A stretch of DNA of 51,782 bases from Mansonella perstans. Lineage: Eukaryota; Nematoda; Chromadorea; Rhabditida; Onchocercidae. Made by a program: the position numbers and the translations under genes. This document shows positions 27,301-39,100 of this stretch, piece by piece; the first letter of the stretch is position 1; each line of letters opens with the position of its first letter. The stretch spans positions 1 to 51,782 of the forward strand of contig JBAMDO010000296.1 in NCBI GenBank assembly GCA_037074765.1, given 5' to 3'. The notes under the pieces are model-generated. The model worked only from the letters and a program-made list of their open reading frames with translations, did no database searches and had not been told where the DNA came from.

Positions 27301-29823
27301 AAAAGGGTCATACCGAACAGCGGGAAAAGCGGGAAGATAAATGAAATGAATGGAAACAGTGTTTGAATAAGCACATTTCAAAAACACACAACAAAGGGGA
27401 AAAAATAATTCAAGTAAATTGATTTAATTGTTAGCATGAAGAAGGAAGGAAGGAATGGAAGAAAAGAAGGAAAGAAGAGAGGGCGATATTGAATAAATAA
27501 TGAAAAAGATTTTACAGAGATTTCGAAAAAAAAAAAAAAATGTTTTTAAACAAATTTCCATCTTTGAGCAGTGTAAAAAGAGGAATGCTTTGAAAACGAT
27601 GAATGAATGATTCCTTCTCTTTTTCCTTTTACTTTTCATTTACTTTTCATTTTTCCTTTCTTCCTTTTCTTCTTTTTTTTCCTTCATTTTTTTTTTTAAA
27701 GCAATAAAGAGAAGAAATTGAGAAATTTTTAAAAGATTTTAAAGAAATGAAACTGATTCAAACTTTCACTTTTTTCTATTCTTTTTATTTTGCAAAAATT
27801 TCTTTCGAAATGTTTGTTACTGAAATTTCAGATGATATATTTTTGTTTTTTCGAATTAAAAAATTTTTTTTATCTAAGAAAGGGAACTCATGTTTCATTG
27901 TTATCAACGAAATGCGTTGACCAATGATGACACTGTCATTTGTGTCAAGGATTTATGTTGAAATGAATTTCTATTCTGTTTAAAAAAAACTAATCAAAAT
28001 TTTTTGCGCTTTTTCTGTGATAAATCAGAATTAAAAATATAGGTTAATCAATTAAATTTTATCAATCTTTCCAGACATTTTGAATTAGCAATTTATAATT
28101 TCTGAATTGCGTATTAGGAAGAGAAAAAAAAGGAAAATGGAATGAATTGTGAACTGAGAGTCTTATAAAGAATCAATATCTTCATCTATAATCTAATAAA
28201 AGATAGCTTAAGCATTTAAATAAGAAAACTAAAATCTTCCTGAATGTTTCCTGCAATTTTGTTCATAAGCTTCAAAATTAAATTAAATCAAACCATTTTA
28301 AAATTAGATAAAATCAGTATGTAAGGGAAAAAAGTGGAGTGATGAAATATGCATAATTAACTAAAGAAATTTAATTTGATTGAACTGAAATTGTAACAAT
28401 TAGTTTTCCATCTGTAAATATTCTCTTTGATGTTCCAGAATCTGAAAGAAGGAGCTGAAAAATTGAAACCGATAAGTGATAAGTAATAAGTCTTGACAAA
28501 ATGCAAAGTTTTCTCACCTGCACAAAATTTTTTTTTTCCTTTTTTTTTTTACTTAATTGGATGATAACATTTATCGAAACGTTCAACATTTAAATAATAA
28601 GAATATTGATTGAATTTCCAAAAAGCTAAGAATTTTGAAGAACACCGTGGAATTTTAGAAATTTCAGAAATTCATTCATATTCCCTACATCCTTTAGTTG
28701 GAAAGTTTGAAATAAACATTGAAATTCATTGAAATAATGAGGAATTAATTAGCAAACTATATTTAATAATTAATTAGTATGGAAGAAAGGAAAAGATTTT
28801 TTAAATATTGCTTAGGCTATTTACCAAAAATAATTTCGCTGCTTTGTGGGAAATATTTATAGAATTTATACTGGTAGATAGTGGAAATATTTCTTCCTGA
28901 AAATAATTAGGATAATATATTCAGTGTTATATTACCAAAAATTACACTGATCTTGCTATTTGTCAGAGGAATTTCCTCCCGTTGAAATTGAAAGAGGAAC
29001 GAATGAATGAAAATTCTCGTGCACCCGTGACAATTTAATCAAAAATTGATTCCATTTATATAATAATTCCATTAATTTTTGGATGAAAATGCATCACTTT
29101 AGCCTTTTTTTCATCACTTCATTACACAATTAATATTATTATTTGTTATGAAAATAATTCATTTTTACATAAAAACTTTTTTCCCATTTCATCAATTTTA
29201 AATTTAAAATTTTCTATTATTAACATAATGTTTCAAAATTTTTCAAAAATATATTTTGCTTTCTCTTTCTTTTTTCTTCTTTTTCAGGTTAATGAGTTCA
29301 CATTTGTTCAATTAAATCCATTTTGAGACAAGACAAACACATGTGATTCTCGTGTGAGAGAGAGAAAGAGAGAGAGGCAGAAAGCGACAATTTAAAAAAA
29401 AAAAAAAAAAAAAAATATTTAGCCTTTGTCTTTCTTTCCCTGTATGGATTGATTGAAAAGAAATAATTCAAATTCTTCAAATTTTTTCTATTTTTTTTAT
29501 CGGTCCCTTCTACCTTAATAAAATGCTAATTAGCTTATTGAACAAAATGAGCAAACAGTGACATATACAAACATATGCAGTTATTTGCACTTGAAAAAAA
29601 TTTAACTTTAATTCAAATTTAACCATTCCAGTTTTCATTCTAATGTAACAAATTACTTTCATCCATTTTAAATTGAATTTAATTGAGCGAATAATTGCAT
29701 GCAGTGATTAAAAAAATGAAATACCTTGAAAATATAATGATTTCAGTAAAAATGAAGTAAATGATTGAGACAGTTTGAGAAATTATTTTGCTTCAACAAT
29801 GGATATGTATTTGCTGTACAAGG

Positions 29824-29837
29824 TTAGCTCAGTGGTT
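29824..29837 (+). other. tRNA A-box-like word (second copy)
   Basis: Identical to 24385-24398. A weak B-box-like GGTTGCATTCA follows at about 29852, too close and too degenerate for a working tRNA. Confidence 0.35.
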
Positions 29838-32800
29838 GGTTATGAATACGGTTGCATTCATCAATTTCTGAGCTAAAATTTAAAATTTTAGCTAATAAAT
29901 TCTTTTGTTTTCATTTATTCTTTAGTTAAGATGAAATAATGAAGAAAAAAAAATAAAAAAATTTAAACTTATACGTTTATTCGAAAATACAAAAGGCTTG
30001 AAGAAACTCGAAATAATTTCAAAAAAAAAAACAATGACATGAAGTGAAAATATAGCAAAGGTCATTTATCTCCTTTCAATTAGCACATGTTCTCTATTAA
30101 GTAATTAAATGTTATCATTAAATGATTTTCTATTTGTCTTATAGAAAAGTAATTTTCAACATTCTGTAGATTACTACTGTATGGCAGAAATGATTCACCA
30201 AAGTGTAAGTTAATTAGAGCTATTACTCTATCATTAACTTGTCGCAGTCACCGATAAATTGCTGTAAATAAATGTAACAAAAGGGAAACTTGTTGTAAAA
30301 TGGTATTGGAGAAAAAAAGAGTAATTTGTGTATAATTCCAATTTTAATTTACAGTGATAAATTATTTAACTAGAAAATAATAAATATTAAAAAATTTTAT
30401 TCACAAATAATCAATTTTAACATATATATATATACAATAGAGACTGGATAATTCGATATGCTGCAGCAGGGAAAATTAAATAAGTAATAACTTTCGCAGA
30501 ATTGCAAAGTAAAAAATTATTTTTAAGAAAATAAAAAAAGGAAAAGCATACAAAATTGTAAATTAGTTTAGAGTTGAAATAAAAAAAATTGATTCATATA
30601 ATAAATTCAATACGATAATATTTATGCAAAACAAATGAGATAAATTGCAAGAAATTAATTTATTGCTAGAATTATTTAAAAATATAGTTATTGAAATGGT
30701 AGAAAAAGCAGAGTGAAATGGACTTCGACGACTTATTAAGCGAAAGCTTTAAGACTTGTTAGCCTTATCTTATGTATCAATCTCAGATAAGAAAGATTGA
30801 TGGATTTATGATTTATTTGGTTTAAATATTCATTTCAAACAAATCAATCGTTTTCTTTTTCTGTGAGTAAAATTATGTGCGAAAAAGACATTATGAAGTC
30901 TGATATTCCACCATAATCAGTCATGTTTTTTTCCTTCTGAAATTTCTTGATACCAATTCGAAAGAGCAACGACATTCATGTCTTTTCCCGCGAGGATTAC
31001 AACTGAGAATGAGAAAAATGCTAAAAAGTGCTGTAAGAAATTAGCTTTATCTTCATCAAGCTCTTATATTAGTGATATTGCCAGAGCGAAAATTTGCATC
31101 CATCACCTCTTCCATACATATTATCATTCCTTTATGATAAAAAGAAATTGTCGGAGAGTTTTCAGAAACTTTGATATAAAAGGAGTGTTTTCTTAAATTG
31201 AAAATTATGACAATTTAGGGATATTTTTAAAAAAGAAAAGCTAATTAATCAACAAAGTTTAACATTTCTGAAATAAAAGAAATTGTAAAATATAACTGGA
31301 ACATAAAAGTGATGAAGAAGACAAATTTATTTTTAATACGAATTATTACTAAATGGCAACAATAACTTTTCAATCTTATGGTTTTTTAATTAACAAAATT
31401 TTAACTTTAAATGGTCAGAAAAGATAATAGTCAGACGTGATAATGTAAGATATATAATAAAATCATAATTACTACAGATTCGTAAATAAACAAGGACAGA
31501 TGGTAATCATAGTAAGAGTTTGCTTATTGACTCGTAAAATTGAGCTTGCTTATTGACATATTATAAGTTTAACGAATAAGTTGTACTGATAAAAAGTTTC
31601 TGGATGAATAAATTAAAATAAAATGAAATGGTCTTATGACACATATTTCAATTTATTCGACTATTTCTATAATGAAACAAAAGATTTATGTTTGGAAGAA
31701 TGAATTTCAAATTGTAAACTGAAATAAACTAAGGCATCATCTCATCCTAAATATTTCTAATATTTCAATTGCATACACAGAAATCTGTTTTTTTATTTAT
31801 TTTTTAACAAAATTTATATAGAGTAATTACTGCATAAAAATGAAAAATATAAAATTCTTTCTAATATTACAATGAAATGATCATGAAAATTTACCACGGG
31901 AATTACTTATTTATACGGAAATTACTGCAGAGTAGATCCTGGATAGCTATTTGTGAAAACTTAAATCCATGAGAGAAATGAAAAAAAAAAAAAAAAATCA
32001 CTAAAACTGAACACTTTGAATTTTGCCAAAGAGAGACAAAGTGAAACAGAGGGCGAAAGAGAGTTGAACAAATTGCATAGTTCCGAAATTATCTGTTTGT
32101 TTCATAGCAAATTTTATCTTTTTCCAGAAATGAGTCAGCCAATTTTAGTCGAATGCATAAAATTTCAAATAAATAAGAAAATAAATAAATAAGAAGTACA
32201 CTTACAATGTGAACAAATACATACACACACATACATATGCAAATGGAAGTATCCAAAAAAATTCCCACTCGTATTAATTGCATCAGTCCAGGCTATCATA
32301 GGACATTTACTTGTTTTTTTTTTTGTTTTTTAAATTTTTATTCTAAATAGTAAGATTAAAGATGAGAATGATACGTTACGAAATTTAACCCTTTTTAATT
32401 TCAAAAAAAGGAAAAACTTTCCCATCTATCTTTTATAAACGCAAAGTAGTAATGATCATATCTGATTGATATCGATTGTGAAATTAATTGGCAAACAAAT
32501 TGCCAAAGTTTTTTTGAAATCTGCAATTATTCCTTTAAAAAAAGAAAAAAAAAAAGTAGGTAATATTAAAGAAATTGCAATAGAACTGTCGAAGCAAATT
32601 TTGGAATGAAGAAATCCATAAGACAAGAAAACAATAAATATTTAGAAATACTAAAAATACTAGATAATTTTCCGCATGTATATCATATCGAAGAAAGTCC
32701 TAGAATTGTAATTCTGATTTTATTTAAATGCGTTATTTTTGACCCTTTAAATTTAAACATAACATAAGTTTAACTTCCCAAAAAAAAATTTTTTTTTAGG

Positions 32801-34441
32801 TCTTTCAATAGGCTTTTATTTGACAATCGTTCAGACCAATCAATAAGTACCGATATATTAATACAAAGATATGACAGATAAAAACAAAACAAAAAAACTG
32901 TTTGAACTTTTATACCGTATTTAAATAGCAAAGTAATAAATTGCAAACGTTTATTAAATGGTCGATTTTTTTCAACTTATTTTAAAAAATTGTTATTTTC
33001 AAGCAATAAATTTCAAATTTTGTAAAATGAAAAAAAATTATAAAATATCAACCAAACCTGTTTAGGAAATAATATATTACAGCAATAATTATAACGATGA
33101 TATTAAAACCACTCAGTTAGATGACAGAGTTTAATGAGTGATATATGAGATGATAAAAGTTAAAATAATAATAAAATGCAAAAAGAAGACCTTTACAGAA
33201 ATATTCTAAACCATTAAATTTTTTTTTCCCTTTTTTTTTTTTAAACCATGCTAATTATGTCAATTATTGGCATAATGTATCTAATCCTATGATATTCCAT
33301 AAATTTAGCTTTTTTTTAAAGAAATCTTTTAATGTTGAATCCAACATGAATTGTTTATGACTTTTTTTTAAATGCTTGAAAGTTGTTTGTCATCTTAAAA
33401 ATTCAAATGTATCAAGAATTTCCACGCTTTTTCTCCTTCATTGTACAAAGATTGAATTTTTTGGAAATGCTCTGAATTGTTAAAATAAAATACAGTAAAT
33501 ATGCCTCATAATCAATACACAAACGATACTTCATCATACATCAAATTAGCATAACAAATTACATTTGAAAGATAGAAATAATTCCGTAATTAGCTATAAT
33601 TTCGAGCAATTTCTGAATTTTTCAACAGACAAAGGTCAATGTTTAAGTTTCATATAGCGGTATTTCCTTTTTTTCTTTTGTCATTTTACAATAAATACTA
33701 TACAAAATTATATCCTGAAATAACGGCGAGAGAGAAGGGGAAACACATAGTCATCAATACACAGTCATCAAAAATGATAATGAATAATAATGTATCGATT
33801 GGTATAACATAAACCATTATAATCTATAACCGAATTTGCCCCATCATTTTTAACATCACAATATTAAATTAGCATTGTTCGAAATTCCATTTATCTGACT
33901 AGGTTGTTCTATCTTTCACTATTTTTTAGGAAATTATTCGGAAATGGAATTCGAAGCATTCAAATTTTTATACCATTTAATTTTTATATCATTTCTTTTG
34001 TAAAGCAAAAAAAAAAATCGGATATAAAACTAACAAATTTAATAAATGGAAAAAACCGAGCTTTTTCACCAATTTGTTTAGAAAAATTCAAAAAGTAAAA
34101 ATTCAAAAATTTTATGAGTTGTAAATTCTAGCAACTTCCAGAAAACTTCACCTGGATATTCTCTTAATGTTAAAAAAAAAAAGTGTAAAGGGAAAAGGAG
34201 AAAGAAGAGAAAAAAGTACTGGTTTCAAATAATTTTTTTGAACCAAGCTATTTTCAAAGCCTAAAATTTCTTTACTTATCCCTGGTATTACTTTATACAT
34301 GCTTGACATCATCCTACTATACCGTTCGTGGAACGAATATAATTGCTTGTTTTAAATTATTCTATGGAAAAGCTACTATGGCGCTTTTCCAGAACAAAAT
34401 GTTTTATGTTATCAGTAAACATCAAAAAAAATCAATGAGTT

Positions 34442-34597
34442 TTAGTCAATGATTTCTCTATCAGTCAATGACTTCAGTATCAGTCAATGATTTCTCTATC
34501 AGTCAATGACTTCAGTATCAGTCAATGATTTCTGTATCAGTCAATGACTTCAGTATCAGTCAATGATTTCAGTATCAGTCAATGACTTCAGTATCAG
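34442..34597. repeat. 19-bp minisatellite, about 8.2 copies
   Basis: The unit is TCAGTCAATGAYTTCWSTA. Eight units start at 34442, 34461, 34480, 34499, 34518, 34537, 34556 and 34575, followed by a 4-bp partial. ATTTC-type and ACTTCAG-type units alternate strictly, giving a 38-bp higher-order period. It lies about 1.5 kb upstream of the LRIG start codon. Confidence 0.9.
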
Positions 34598-34613
34598 TTC
34601 GTTTTTGGCCATT

Positions 34614-34638
34614 TACGAAGCGATCATTCCGCTTCGTA
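34614..34638. repeat. Hairpin beside the minisatellite
   Basis: TACGAAGCG and CGCTTCGTA are perfect 9-bp arms around a 7-nt loop. It starts 16 bp after the minisatellite ends. The arms are GC-richer than their surroundings. Confidence 0.75.
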
Positions 34639-34792
34639 TAACTATTTTTCCTGATGTTTCTTAGTCTCCGGACGGTTTTAACTTTCATGTCAAATGAGCA
34701 AATTGTACAGTGAATTTTGTTGATATTTCCATCAAACTATTTCTAAAACAACTATTTCCAAAACCAATCAATCTGAATCTTATCATACTTAA

Positions 34793-34872
34793 TTGATATT
34801 TATGATATGATAGTATTTTTGTAATTAAGCTCTAGTTGATATTTATGATATGATAGTATTTTTGTAATTAAG
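34793..34872. repeat. 37-bp direct duplication
   Basis: Copies at 34793-34829 and 34836-34872 are identical and separated by six bases. Each starts TTGATATTTATGATATGATA and ends GTAATTAAG. Confidence 0.9.
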
Positions 34873-36104
34873 TACAGAGCTTCCTTAATTGATAAGTCAG
34901 TACATAAGAAAGATTATATATTTTGATTTCTAGAATTTGGAATTGCTTTTTTTTTCATAAATTAAAAATAAATAAAAATTTTTCAGTATATAAATATATC
35001 AAAACAAACAAATATTATTTCAAGATCAATATGTTTATCACGTATCCGTCAAGTAGTTTGAGATGTGAAATAAAAAGTTAGATTTTCATAATTGAAATGC
35101 TAAATTTTGAACACAAACTTTTTTTTTCCATTTCCGAGCCGAACCGTGTTTTGTAATAATGGGCGGCTATGGTGCTATTAAAAGAAAATTCCGGATCAAT
35201 TAAAGTTTTTCCTTTATTCGGGATAAGGAATATATGTGGACGAAATTTTTTACACAACTGCGATTGTATAATAATTCGTCTTTCTATGTTTTCTAATGAA
35301 ATCTTTTTCGGGAATCTTTCTTTGACTTTTTCCGCGATGAAATCTTTTATCGCAATTTTTACTGGAGAGTTTCATAGAAATTTTCTAGCTAGAAGTATTC
35401 TCTAATTCCTCATATATTTATTTTATGTTTTGATTGAATCTTAAATATACTTAATTAAAAGTTTTCAAATAAATCTGCATCCAGAAAGCGCGGAAAATGA
35501 GAATTAACTTAGTAAAATACTTTTAGGAATTTTATGAATTACCAGAACAAGTAATTCTTCGTTTCATATTGTAAGATATGTACATATAAAACATTGAAAA
35601 GTTGTAGAAGTAAAAACCAACAGAAATGATTTTACATAATGTATTATATGGGATTTTTGTAATTTCTATTCATCACATTGTTACTTATTTGTTACGTTGT
35701 TACGTTTGTCGTAATTGCAATATTATGCCTTTTTCATGATGTTTACAGTGTAACATTATCATTCATTATTATTTCAGGAGAATAAGTTCAAGCCTATGGT
35801 TTTGATGATTTTGATGATTATTTCAAATGGAGAATGAATATTAAATGAAACAATGACTTGATTGTACTTCCATAGTGCCATTATCAAGAAGGAGAAGTTG
35901 GTGTAAGTAAGTCTCATTTAAGAACTATAAATTATTAATTTATGATTTTAGAATTAATTTCAAGCTTGAAATATTCAAAGTTTTTAATATGAATCTTGCG
36001 CAAAAAGAATAAAATTACTCACTTATAATTCACGATTTAAATTGTCAAAAATTGTATTGGTCTTGTTTTTTCCCTTTTTTATTTCCTCGATGGAAGAAAT
36101 TCAT

Positions 36105-36129
36105 TTGAATTACAGGTTGTTCTAATGTA
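36105..36129 (+). promoter_or_regulatory. Probable trans-splice acceptor and start-stop uORF of the LRIG gene
   Basis: An acceptor (AATTACAG) ends at 36115, 14 bases before the start codon, with no upstream donor that I could pair to it. Between it and the start lies a minimal upstream ORF, ATG TAA at 36125-36130. Its stop overlaps the real start as TAATG. Confidence 0.5.
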
Positions 36130-39100
36130 ATGGGGCAATGGTTTTACGCGAGGAATTGGATGCTAATAGTTTGCATAACAATGTTTTTTCTATCTCCCAG
36201 AGTGATTTGCCTAGAACGGTGTCCTGAAGAATGCCATTGTCTTGATACTCATATCGACTGTAGCCGTCGCGGTTTAACCGACGTTCCGTTTTCACTACCG
36301 TCTTGGACAACCACACTGTATGAACATTATGGTGTTAATTTAAACATTTTCACTTTGTAAATTGAATATCGTGAAGACTCCTTTCTGCAATGATTGAAAT
36401 AAGTTAGAAGTTTAAACCTCAAACGAAAATTCAAAATGTTGTGACTAAGATTTTGATGCATTTGATATCTGTTTTTTTGTATGAAAGCTTTTAGAACAAT
36501 GATTAAGGAGTAGTATTGACAAGTCGACTGAAAAGTGATTAAAAAGGGTGAAACTTTTATATAGGTAGATTAATCAAAGTACATATTAAGTGTAAAAATA
36601 AGTAAATTAACTGAAATACCAGTGTTATATCAAATACTGCTATTTTATATTATGATTATAAAACTTCAACGGCTCTCCTTTAGAAAAGTAAATTGAATAA
36701 TTTAATTAACTGAAATACCGGTCTTTATTGACTTCCCGTGAAATGGATCTATTGTTGTTTTAGAATAGTTTTGTCGTAGTATAATAATTGTTTATGTTTT
36801 ACTTTTATAGAGAACTGCAAGGGAATCACATTGAAAAAATTTTGCCTGTTGCGTTTGTTGGTCTGAACAGTCTTATATCTCTGTAAGTTTTTATGTATTA
36901 TAATAACGTACAAGGCAGAATTCCGGAAATTTGATTTTGTTAATTCCTTTTTTTTCCCCATTTGATTATTGATGAGTCTAATTATTAATCTTCATTGCCT
37001 AATTTTTACTACTTTTATGTTTATTCAAATGGATTTTTCTTATGTTTTTAGGGATCTTAGCGAGAATGAGATCGGTGGTTTTTCACGTCTCGTTTTCACT
37101 CATACTCCCCAGCTTGAAACGCTGTATGTGTTGTTTTTTTTTCTCATTATTTGCCTTATCGCATTGTTAAGGTTTTCAAAGCTTTAAAAATAGAAATAGA
37201 ATACAATATCATTTATTAGTTGGCGAAGTTCAAGCAACGCAAGCACTTAGCTAATGAGTGTAATAAATAATTATGCAGTTGGTGTGACGGATCTATTATG
37301 ACAGGCTGATGATGAATTGGATCTTGTATGTAGTTGCATTTTGCTATTACAATGATTTTTTTCTTCGCACCTAGTAAAAACCTATTCCACTTGTGCGTTA
37401 ACAATATCACATTTCCGATTCTTCATACTGTTTGATATAATTCGAATTCATCTCTCCAAATACTTTCCAGCTTGCTTCGAAAGAATCGAATAACTTCGAT
37501 TCCACTCGGAATTGAGTCAATGGCAAATTTGCGTAAACTTGATCTGTAAGTTTTGTCGATCTTCTATCTTTATTGACTTCCCGTGAAACAACTTTTCCTA
37601 TCTGGACCTTCCACTGAAAGTATCACAGGAAAAAAATGAATTCCACTGAAAGTATCACACGAAATAACAGGAAAAAAAATGAATTCAACCGAGACTTTTT
37701 TAGCAAAGCGAATAACATTTCACAAGTTACGATCATTGATGTTTCACGGATCGCGAAAATTGATGTCGTCGACTTGGGCTGTAATGTTATACGCGATTTT
37801 CCACGTTCGCATGTGTTGCAAGCTGCTAATGCAAAAGTCACAAAGCTGTATGAGCTTACATTTTCATAAAATTGCTTCCGTTATCCTGTTGATTTAAACG
37901 AAATGATTAAGAAATAAGTCCTTTACTTCAAAGTTAAAGTTGTTCATGAATTTCGCCGCTTACCCAAGTTCTTTCATTGCATTTTATTTCCTTATAGAGA
38001 TCTCAGCAATAACTTGTTGACAGCATTACGTTCCGACACATTTTTGGCGCTTCAGTCACTTCGAATTTTAAGGTTATCAGGCAACAAAATTGAAACCATC
38101 GAAAAAAATGCTTTCCACGGACTATTTGCACTTCGATTTTTGTAAGCAAATGTTTAAACAAATTTTATAAATACTGTAATGATCTTACAAAGAAGTTACG
38201 GATTTTTTAAAATTGTAGGAATTGTTGAGACGGCAGTTTTAGAAATGCAATTTTCTGAAATGTTTCCTTCCCACTTGTATGTTTCATACAGTTGAAATGG
38301 CAAAAAACTTTACTCATTATAAATTTCAAGCATAAAGCGCTCCAGTCTTGTCCATTATTATTTTTTTTGAAGTAATATCAGAAGTTATTTCATAGTCTTT
38401 CCCTGCTTAAAGTTTAGTTTCCATTTTATTGTAGGAGATTGCATTTTTCTCTCTTTATTGCCTTATTTTGATTGACAAATGAAGTGTTTTTAGAGACCTA
38501 AGTCGTAACCGTCTCTCAATTTTGCATGCACTAACATTCAATTCACTGACATCTCTTCAAAATTTATCACTGGCGCAAAATTTGTTGGATACACTTGAAG
38601 ATGGAACATTCTGGGGTTTAGAACAACTTCAAAGACTGAATATCGCAGAAAATCAATTGAAGGCAGTTACTAGTGGATGGCTGTACGGGATGCATTCGCT
38701 TACAGCTCTGTACCTTTTATTTAAATCAATTTGCAATATAAATTCATTTTTTTTCTGGCTTTAAATTTCTATGGATTCTATTTTGTAATATGCTGAAATC
38801 AAGTTATTTTTCAAAATACAGAATCTTTTCTAGTGATTTGAACTCAAACAATGTAGCATGGATAGATTCATCGGCCTGGTCCCTTTGTTTGACCCTCCAG
38901 TGGCTTGATTTATCTTCGAATCGCCTTCGTACGCTTCCTTCACTGTTGTTTAAGAAGCTTTCACATTTGGAATATCTTTCATTAGCAGACAATCAAATCG
39001 ATACGATCCATCGAAATGCGATGCATGATTTGGAGAAATTAAGTTATCTGTTAGTTTACATTTTATTCAGGTACTTATTCAGTTATTTTTATACAGCCCA

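Larger units (their letters stand above)
20881..36115. other. AT-rich intergenic desert, right part; no gene seen
   Basis: No supportable gene. Contents include a short GAT microsatellite (about 20915-20939), a near-duplicated 42-bp element (21074-21191), poly(A) tracts (22928-22952, 23446-23470, 29394-29415), a run of nine G (23288-23296), two tRNA A-box-like words (24385-24398 and 29824-29837), a GA-rich stretch near 29357-29377, a 19-bp minisatellite (34442-34597), a 9-bp-arm hairpin (34614-34638) and a 37-bp direct duplication (34793-34872). The 78-codon plus-strand frame at 35169-35405 has no recognisable domain. The LRIG promoter should lie at the right end of this stretch. Confidence 0.6.

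Noticed and set aside
29820..29880. Possible tRNA gene
   Set aside because: Only the A-box matches. The acceptor stem, anticodon arm and TPsiC arm are missing.
34614..34640. loxP-like site (CTTCGTATA)
   Set aside because: Only one short partial match to a recombinase arm. The actual structure is a different 9-bp hairpin.
35169..35405. 78-codon plus-strand frame before the LRIG gene
   Set aside because: No recognisable domain, and internal GAAATCTTTT-like repeats explain its openness. It does not splice in frame to LRIG in any way I could support.
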